Assembly (NCBI GenBank): GCA_013813125.1
Contig: JACCSH010000232.1
Location: 1-10,052, forward strand
Source of the DNA: Nocardioidaceae bacterium
Lineage (GTDB): Bacteria; Actinomycetota; Actinomycetes; Propionibacteriales; Nocardioidaceae
DNA length: 10,052 nucleotides
Direction of reading: 5' to 3'
Of the stretch, positions 1 to 5,146 are shown one piece after another. The notes beneath the pieces were generated by a model that saw only the letters and a program-made list of their open reading frames with translations, ran no database searches and had not been told where the DNA came from. The position numbers and the translations under genes are program-made. The stretch's first letter is position 1. Each line of letters opens with the position of its first letter.

Positions 1-1
1 C

Positions 2-577
2 CTATGCCTTGGGCTGAGCCGCCGCGGCCGCCTTCTGCTCCTTCTTGAACGCGCGCACCTTCGCTAAAGAGGCCGCGTCTCGTACATCCGCGACGGACCG
101 AAAGCTTCCCTCATCGCCATACGGGCCGGCTACTTCACGCCAGTCATCGGGGCGTACGTCGAGCTGCTTACCGAGCAGGGCCACGAAGATCTGAGCCTTC
201 TGCCTGCCGAAGCCAGGCAGTTCCAACAGTCGGTGAAGAAGGTCGACTCCTGACTCGGCAGTCTGCCAAAGCGACGCCGTCCTGCCGTCGTAGACGTCCA
301 CGATGTGGCGGGCAAGCTCTTGGAGGCGAGCGGCCATTGCGCCGGGATACCGGTGGACCGCGGGCGGCGTTGCGCAGATAGCAGCGAAGTCCTCCGGCGC
401 TGCGGCCGCGATCGCGTCGGGGTCAAGCGTTCCGAACCTGTCCAAGATCTTCAACGGACCAGCGAAGGCGCGCTCCATTGGGAACTGCTGGTCGAGCAAC
501 ATGCCCGACAGCAGCGCGAAGGCGTTGGTCGAGAGAACCTCGTCCGCAGCCTCGTCCTGGGTGATCTGGAGCGTCAC
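2..577 (-). CDS. HhH-GPD family base-excision-type DNA repair protein (small, catalytic class unclear)
   Basis: A 191-residue soluble protein of the HhH-GPD superfamily, probably the short actinobacterial family annotated only as 'uncharacterized HhH-GPD family protein' (TIGR03252, from memory). The helix-hairpin-helix is clear: LPGFGRQKAQ at residues 120-129, inside a longer helical segment around 111-137. By family it should bind DNA and flip or excise damaged bases in the cytoplasm. At the position of the endonuclease III lyase lysine (LPGVGRK) there is Gln126. The usual VDTH-type catalytic aspartate is replaced by a DVRPDDW segment (140-146). The fragment has only one Cys, so no 4Fe-4S cluster is possible. 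The C-terminal 20 residues are a Lys/Ala-rich tail. The start is GTG, and it overlaps the stop of the universal stress gene as GTGA, which fits translational coupling as the last gene of a three-gene operon. Family membership is fairly sure; glycosylase activity is inference. Confidence 0.85.
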   Translation of the reverse strand: MTLQITQDEAADEVLSTNAFALLSGMLLDQQFPMERAFAGPLKILDRFGTLDPDAIAAAAPEDFAAICATPPAVHRYPGAMAARLQELARHIVDVYDGRTASLWQTAESGVDLLHRLLELPGFGRQKAQIFVALLGKQLDVRPDDWREVAGPYGDEGSFRSVADVRDAASLAKVRAFKKEQKAAAAAQPKA

Positions 578-978
578 TCAGTCGCCTTGACCGCCAGCAC
601 CGGACACGACGCATCGAGCAGGATCCGTTGGGCATTGCTGCCCAGGATCAGCTTGCCGACGGGCGAACGCCGGCGAAGGCCGATGACGATGAGGTCGGCC
701 GACACCTCACTGGCGACGCTGATGAGATCCTCTGCGGGATCCATTCCCCGCACGAGTTGACGGATCTCGTTCTCCACCCCCGCCGCCTTCAGTTGCGATC
801 GAACCTCGTCCAGCTGCGATTCGGACTCGGTCCCATCCGCCCTGTCGAACTCTCGACCGCCTCGGTGCGAGTTGACCACGACCAGCTTGGCGCCACGGCG
901 TTTTGCCTCCTCCGCACTGGCACGCAGAGCGGCGAGCCCTTCGGGTTTTGCCACATACCCGACGACGATCACGCCCAT
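574..978 (-). CDS. universal stress protein (UspA family), single domain
   Basis: A 134-residue single Usp domain. It opens with the typical first strand (MGVIVVGYV), has a second strand KLVVVNSHRG near 31-40, and ends with ADLIVIGLRRRSPVGKLILG (94-113) followed by the terminal strand CPVLAVK. The nucleotide-binding loop G-x2-G-x9-GS is recognisable at 100-114, but its second glycine is Arg103. I recall this GLRRR variant as frequent in actinobacterial Usp proteins, so ATP binding remains possible. Usp proteins are cytoplasmic, often dimeric, and induced by stress; the individual role is unknown. The reading frame stays open for 28 more codons upstream, but the ATG at 976-978 has a strong GAGGAGG ribosome site eight bases away and begins exactly at the first conserved strand. 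It sits 34 bp behind the ligase-like gene and overlaps the HhH-GPD gene by four bases, so it is the middle gene of an operon. Confidence 0.92.
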   Translation of the reverse strand: MGVIVVGYVAKPEGLAALRASAEEAKRRGAKLVVVNSHRGGREFDRADGTESESQLDEVRSQLKAAGVENEIRQLVRGMDPAEDLISVASEVSADLIVIGLRRRSPVGKLILGSNAQRILLDASCPVLAVKATE

Positions 979-986
979 GCGTTTGT

Positions 987-993
987 CCTCCTC
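987..993 (-). promoter_or_regulatory. ribosome binding site of the universal stress gene
   Basis: On the minus strand the sequence GAGGAGG lies eight bases before the ATG at 976-978. It decides the start in favour of this ATG over the longer frame that would run back into the upstream ligase-like gene. Confidence 0.8.
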
Positions 994-1012
994 AACCAGC
1001 ACTTGCCGAACG

Positions 1013-2503
1013 CTACCGGAGGGTCTCGTCGAGCGGCCACTCGTGGACGGGCAGGTTCTCATGCATCAGTGATGAGTACTGGCGAACCACCTGCCGCAAC
1101 GCATCGGTGCGGTCAAGGTCACCCTTGTCGAACACGTTGTGGAACGTCTGGCTCTGCCAGGTCGCACCATTGCGAGCGGTGAGGCATCGCCGTTCGATGA
1201 TGGAAAGCAGGCGATCACGCTCTTCGGGATCTGCCCCACCCTGAGCCAGTCCGTCATGGGCACGCGACAGCAGCTTGCGCAGCACGAGCTCAGTGGCAGG
1301 GACGGTTCCGATGCCCGGCCAGTAGACCTGTGCGGATATGCCGTCGCGGGCGCCGCTGTGGAAGTTCTCCTCGGCGGCGCTGAACGACATCTGCGACCAC
1401 ACGGGACGCTCGTCTTCTGCCAACGACCGCACCACGCCGAAGTAGAAGGCGGCGTTTGCCAGCATGTCGACCACGGTGGGACCGGCCGGCAGCACACGGT
1501 TCTCGACCCGCAAGTGCGGCACCCCCCGCACGACGTCGTAGACCGGGCGGTTCCACCGGTAGATGGTGCCGTTGTGCAGTCGCAGCTCAGCCAGATGTGG
1601 GCTGTCGCCACCGTCGAGGACGGCGACCGGATCCTCCTCGTCGCAGATAGGCAACAGCGCCGGAAAGTACCGAACGTTCTCTTCGAAGAGATCGAAGATC
1701 GAGGTGATCCACCGCTCGCCGAACCACACCCGGGGCCGGACACCTTGTGCCTTGAGCTCCTCGCTGCGCGTATCGGTCGCCTGCTCGAACAGCGCGATCC
1801 GGGTCTCTGACCACAGTTCCTTGCCGAGCAGGAACGGAGAGTTCGCCCCCACCGCCAGCTGGATACCGGCGATTGCCTGTGAGGCGTTCCAATAGGCAGG
1901 AAAGTCCTCCGGGCTCACTTGCAGGTGGAGCTGCATTGATGTGCACGCGGCTTCGGGGATGATGCTGTCGGAGGTCACCCGCAGGCGGTCGACACCGCGG
2001 ATCGCGATCTCGAGGTCTTCGCCTCGCGCCGCGAATATCTGGTCGTTCAACAGCCGGTAGCGCGGATTTGCCGACAGCGCGTCGGGGCGCATGTGGACGG
2101 GCTGAAGCGTCGGCAAGATACCGATCATGACCATATGAGCGCCAACCTGTTGCGCCTTCTCTTCGGCGGCATTGAGGCTGTCCCTGACGTCCTTCTCGAA
2201 CGCCGACAACCCCCCTCCGGCCAGGCGCCGAGGCGGTACATTGATCTCGAGGTTGAACTGGCCCAGCTCGGTAACGAACGCGGGGTCAGCAATGGCCTCG
2301 AGCGCCTCGGCGTTCCGCATCGCTGGGTCACAGGCGTCGTCGACCAGATTGAGCTCCACCTCAAGCCCTGTCATCGGCCGTTCGACGTCGAAGCGCGACT
2401 CCCTGAGCATTCGAGCGAAGACATCGAGACACTGGCGGACCTTCTCGCGGTACTTGGTACGGTCCTCGCGGCTGAACTCACGGCGATCTACGTCTTGGCC
2501 CAT
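1013..2503 (-). CDS. GCS2-family glutamate-cysteine-ligase-like carboxylate-amine ligase
   Basis: A 496-residue cytoplasmic enzyme of the glutamate-cysteine ligase type 2 fold (ATP-dependent ligation of an amine to a glutamate carboxylate in characterised members). Family landmarks are in order: MTGLEVELNLVD (44-55) with the metal/ATP glutamates, ELGQFNLEINVPP (79-91), TSMQLHLQV (188-196), AVGANSPFLLGKELWSETR (217-235), LRLHNGTIYRWNRPVYD (307-323) and HLRVENRVLPAGPTVVDM (330-347). It is longer than the roughly 370-residue YbdK type. Actinobacteria normally make mycothiol rather than glutathione, so the product may be another gamma-glutamyl compound; EgtA-like action in ergothioneine synthesis is one alternative, but no other egt gene is here. 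The ATG at 2501-2503 gives the MGQDVDRREF start I recall in relatives, with a weak GAGAGAG site seven bases upstream. A TTG start at 2530 would add nine residues. It leads an operon with the Usp and HhH-GPD genes. Family confident, substrate unknown. Confidence 0.88.
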   Translation of the reverse strand: MGQDVDRREFSREDRTKYREKVRQCLDVFARMLRESRFDVERPMTGLEVELNLVDDACDPAMRNAEALEAIADPAFVTELGQFNLEINVPPRRLAGGGLSAFEKDVRDSLNAAEEKAQQVGAHMVMIGILPTLQPVHMRPDALSANPRYRLLNDQIFAARGEDLEIAIRGVDRLRVTSDSIIPEAACTSMQLHLQVSPEDFPAYWNASQAIAGIQLAVGANSPFLLGKELWSETRIALFEQATDTRSEELKAQGVRPRVWFGERWITSIFDLFEENVRYFPALLPICDEEDPVAVLDGGDSPHLAELRLHNGTIYRWNRPVYDVVRGVPHLRVENRVLPAGPTVVDMLANAAFYFGVVRSLAEDERPVWSQMSFSAAEENFHSGARDGISAQVYWPGIGTVPATELVLRKLLSRAHDGLAQGGADPEERDRLLSIIERRCLTARNGATWQSQTFHNVFDKGDLDRTDALRQVVRQYSSLMHENLPVHEWPLDETLR

Positions 2504-2631
2504 CGGTGCACTCTCTCTCGCACGGCTCAATGACGCGGCAGCTTACGACCACCGCTCAAAGCTCACAGCTGAAGCCTGCCGTGCCCGACTCAGCCGCGCC
2601 ACCTCCCGTCTGCATTGCGAACACATCAGGT
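2504..2631 (-). other. intergenic gap before the ligase-USP-HhH operon
   Basis: A 128-bp spacer between the stop of the DUF4192 gene and the start of the ligase-like gene. It should hold the operon promoter if the operon is not read through from upstream. The only hexamer of -10 shape I see on the minus strand is TAAGCT about 40 bases before the start, with no convincing -35 partner. No Rho-independent terminator hairpin with a T run is visible. Confidence 0.35.
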
Positions 2632-3633
2632 CTAGCCGCTGGTGCACGGGCCACCACGGAAGTCCTCCCAGTCTCGCGGATCGACAGTCATCTCGAGGCA
2701 GCGGATCAGCAGACGGTTCATCGAGTACGTCGGATCGACCCGCTCGACCCGCTCAGCCGCATGCGAGGCCAGCACGCCGCTGCCGCTGAGCCAGGCTGCG
2801 AACCCCGCCAAGGAACCCACGGCCGGCAGCAGCCGGTCAGGCGCTGCCCGTGTCACCTGCGCCCACACGTCGAGGTGGGAGGCGGCGTTGCGTCTGCTCA
2901 TCATTGACCAGGCGACATCCCTAGACGCGATCGGTTGCGCGCCGACCGCCAGCGCCGCCAGTTGTTCCGGCGACAACGGTCCCGAGGTGGCCAGGGCGCC
3001 ATTGAGCACCTGACCGATGTCTGGGAGGTCCGAGGCTTCGAGCACCGAGCAGCTGTCTGCCACTTGGGCGCGCAGCGATGCGGACCCGGGTTCGAAACAG
3101 GCCCGAAGGTCATCTCTGCCGGCCGCCTTGGCCATGCCGGCGAGCACGGCGGTGGCAGCAAGGGCAGAGCTATCGGCGTCGTAAGGCGTGCCGCTGGCAT
3201 CACAGCATGACCCGTCCGTGCACTGATAGGACCACCAGCGCTCACCGTCTGCGCGCAGCAACTCGAGGATCTCCACACCCGCTTCGAGGAGCCGGCTCTC
3301 GAGTTGTTCGATGACCGCTCTTGCCCTATCGCGATGTTGGCTGAACGCCACGACGATGACCGGATCGAAACCGTGATGGGCGATGACTGAGGCGAGGTAG
3401 TCGGCTTGGGTCCCAGCACCGTCTCGTCCGGCAAGATCCATCCGGATACAGGGACCGAAGTGTTTACGGGGTCCTTCGAGCGCGATGACCACGATGCTGT
3501 TGGTCGGGACAAATCCCACCAGGTAGGGGATCATCGCCAGCACGTCGGCTGGACCCTTGGCTCGGACGACCGGGAGACTGCCAGCACCCAGCTCAGCTCG
3601 GGCCTGCTTGATGATCCGGCTCTTTTTCGACAT
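2632..3633 (-). CDS. DUF4192 domain-containing protein, function unknown
   Basis: A 333-residue soluble protein matching the actinobacterial DUF4192 family along its whole length. The N-terminal half has the hallmark segment ADVLAMIPYLVGFVPTNSIV (29-48), then alternating strands and helices (ALEGPRKHFGPCIRMDL, FDPVIVVAFS), and a conserved RWWSYQC-TDGSCC block at 132-144 with Cys138, Cys143 and Cys144. The C-terminal half is helical, with LSPEQLAALAVGAQ near 220-233. No signal peptide or membrane segment is seen. The family has no established function. The Cys cluster could bind metal, but that is speculation. The frame remains open 186 codons further upstream, antisense to dinB. The ATG at 3631-3633 is chosen because homology begins shortly after it and the upstream part is low-complexity antisense translation. 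The ribosome site is weak (GGTTAGAT just before ATG). It is divergent from dinB. Confidence 0.88.
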   Translation of the reverse strand: MSKKSRIIKQARAELGAGSLPVVRAKGPADVLAMIPYLVGFVPTNSIVVIALEGPRKHFGPCIRMDLAGRDGAGTQADYLASVIAHHGFDPVIVVAFSQHRDRARAVIEQLESRLLEAGVEILELLRADGERWWSYQCTDGSCCDASGTPYDADSSALAATAVLAGMAKAAGRDDLRACFEPGSASLRAQVADSCSVLEASDLPDIGQVLNGALATSGPLSPEQLAALAVGAQPIASRDVAWSMMSRRNAASHLDVWAQVTRAAPDRLLPAVGSLAGFAAWLSGSGVLASHAAERVERVDPTYSMNRLLIRCLEMTVDPRDWEDFRGGPCTSG

Positions 3634-3776
3634 ATCTAACCGTGCATTTTCGGGGCCGGTGAATTCCAGCAGCCTGCGACGGTCTGTGGATGAAGTGGAG
3701 GCTGTGGACGAGGAGTGCCGACAGGGGCTGCCATAGCCGACGACGAATGTCGACACCGGCAGGCGAGAATGGCCCG
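3634..3776. promoter_or_regulatory. divergent intergenic region between DUF4192 gene and dinB
   Basis: About 140 bp that must drive DUF4192 to the left and dinB to the right. No actinobacterial SOS (LexA) box of the form GAAC-N4-GTTC is present, so LexA control of dinB is not supported. Two near-repeats of CTGTGGA begin at 3684 and 3702. A small perfect inverted repeat, CGAC-GAAT-GTCG, lies at 3741-3752. I could not place a convincing -35/-10 pair on either strand. Confidence 0.45.
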
Positions 3777-5135
3777 GTGCGAAGCGAGGCCTCGATCCTG
3801 CACCTGGACCTGGATGCCTTCTACGCCGCGGTGGAGCAGCGTGACAAGCCGTCCTTACGCGGCAAGCCCGTTGTCGTCGGCGGCGTGGGAGCACGAGGTG
3901 TGGTGGCCACGGCCTCTTACGAGGCCCGCAAGTTCGGGGTCCGTTCCGCAATGTCGACCGCAGAAGCTCGCGCTCGCTGCCCGCAGGCTGCGTTTCTCTG
4001 TGGCCGATTTCCGGTGTATCGAGCCACCAGCGACAAGGTGATGGCTGAACTGCGCGCGCTGTCGCCCCTGGTGGAGCCGCTGTCGCTCGACGAGGCATTT
4101 GTGGACCTTGCTGCCGGGGACACCTCTGACTGGTCGATGCATTCGTTGAAGAATCTGGCCGGGCAACTGCGGCGTGACGTGCACGTAGCATCAGGTGGGC
4201 TGAGCGCCTCGGTCGGGATCGCTACGTCCAAGCTGATCGCGAAGATCGCCAGCGAGCTCGACAAGCCTGACGGCGCGGTTGTCGTGGCACCAGGCACCGA
4301 GCAGCACCTGCTGCGACCGATGCCGGTCGGTGTCATCCCCGGAGTCGGGCCCGCCACGACCGAGAGACTTCGACGCATTGGAGTGGACACTGTGGAGAAC
4401 CTTCAGCAGGTGAGCCGAGCCGAACTGATCCGAGTGCTGGGACAGGCGCATGGCAATAGCCTGCACGCACTTGCCCGAGGCGACGATGACCGCGCCGTCA
4501 TCTCCGACCGCGAGACCAAGTCGATCTCCGTCGAGGACACGTTCGAGACCGACCTGGTCGAACCGAGTCTGCTGGCAGCGATTGTCTCCAAGCACGCCGC
4601 CAGCGTCTGTGCACGGCTCGCAGAAGCTCGGCTTTCCGGCCGCACCGTCACGGTGAAGGTCCGGATGCACGACTTCACCACGCACACCCGCTCCGCCACC
4701 TTGGTAGGCCCCACTGACCGTGTCGCCGTGGTGAGCAAGCTCGCCCGCCGTCTGCTCGCAGAACTCGACACCACCTCAGGCGTGCGGCTGCTCGGCGTCG
4801 GTATCTCCGGACTCGCCGACTGGATCCAGGACGACCTGTTCCCCGAAGACGACGACCCGGCAGTCGAGGTGCCACACCTGTCGGAGAGTCAGCAGCCGCG
4901 CCAGCAGGATCTCGCGCCTCGCGGCTGGCTGCCTGGTGCCGACGTGGAGCATGACCACCTCGGTCCCGGCTGGGTGTGGGGATCAGGGCTCGGCCGGGTG
5001 ACCGTACGCTTCGAGACCGCAGAGACCGGACCCGGGCCGATCCATACCTTCGGCGTGGACGACCAGGCACTGCACCGCCCCGCGCCGGCCCACTCCCCGT
5101 CAGTAGATATCAGCTCCACAGATGACGGACGCTAA
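3777..5135 (+). CDS. dinB: DNA polymerase IV (Y-family, DinB) with actinobacterial C-terminal extension
   Basis: Error-prone translesion DNA polymerase of the Y family, about 452 residues. The palm metal ligands are visible: Asp11 in ILHLDLDAFYA and the SLDEAF motif with Asp105-Glu106. Tyr16 occupies the steric-gate position that is Phe13 in E. coli. The finger segment (VVATASYEARKFGVRSAM), a thumb with helix-hairpin-helix VIPGVGPATTERLRRIGV, and the little finger (RLSGRTVTVKVRMHDFTT) follow. A beta-clamp-binding motif QDDLF is at 351-355. Beyond it is an acidic linker and a roughly 80-residue tail containing GPGWVWGSGLGRVTVRFET, which I recall from many actinobacterial DinB proteins and whose role is unclear. 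Start choice: GTG at 3777 has a GAG-type ribosome site and matches relatives that begin just before the first strand. ATG at 3747 would add ten residues but lacks a ribosome site, and ATG at 3690 would add 29. The peptidase gene follows after 11 bp. Confidence 0.95.
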   Translation: MRSEASILHLDLDAFYAAVEQRDKPSLRGKPVVVGGVGARGVVATASYEARKFGVRSAMSTAEARARCPQAAFLCGRFPVYRATSDKVMAELRALSPLVEPLSLDEAFVDLAAGDTSDWSMHSLKNLAGQLRRDVHVASGGLSASVGIATSKLIAKIASELDKPDGAVVVAPGTEQHLLRPMPVGVIPGVGPATTERLRRIGVDTVENLQQVSRAELIRVLGQAHGNSLHALARGDDDRAVISDRETKSISVEDTFETDLVEPSLLAAIVSKHAASVCARLAEARLSGRTVTVKVRMHDFTTHTRSATLVGPTDRVAVVSKLARRLLAELDTTSGVRLLGVGISGLADWIQDDLFPEDDDPAVEVPHLSESQQPRQQDLAPRGWLPGADVEHDHLGPGWVWGSGLGRVTVRFETAETGPGPIHTFGVDDQALHRPAPAHSPSVDISSTDDGR

Positions 5136-5137
5136 GG
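5134..5137 (+). promoter_or_regulatory. ribosome binding site of the oligopeptidase gene, overlapping the dinB stop
   Basis: AAGG overlaps the TAA stop of dinB and lies nine bases before the ATG at 5147. This arrangement suggests that ribosomes finishing dinB can reinitiate on the peptidase gene and that both share one transcript. Confidence 0.6.
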
Positions 5138-5146
5138 TCTTGGCCA

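Noticed and set aside
1139-1810. 223-codon plus-strand open frame inside the ligase-like gene
   Set aside because: No recognisable domain, and it is fully contained in a conserved minus-strand gene.
3634-4191. Reading frame of the DUF4192 gene stays open for 186 codons upstream, antisense to dinB, suggesting a larger fusion protein
   Set aside because: The extra translation is Arg/Pro/Ala-rich low complexity without domain features and lies opposite the conserved DinB catalytic region. Such open antisense frames are common in GC-rich DNA.
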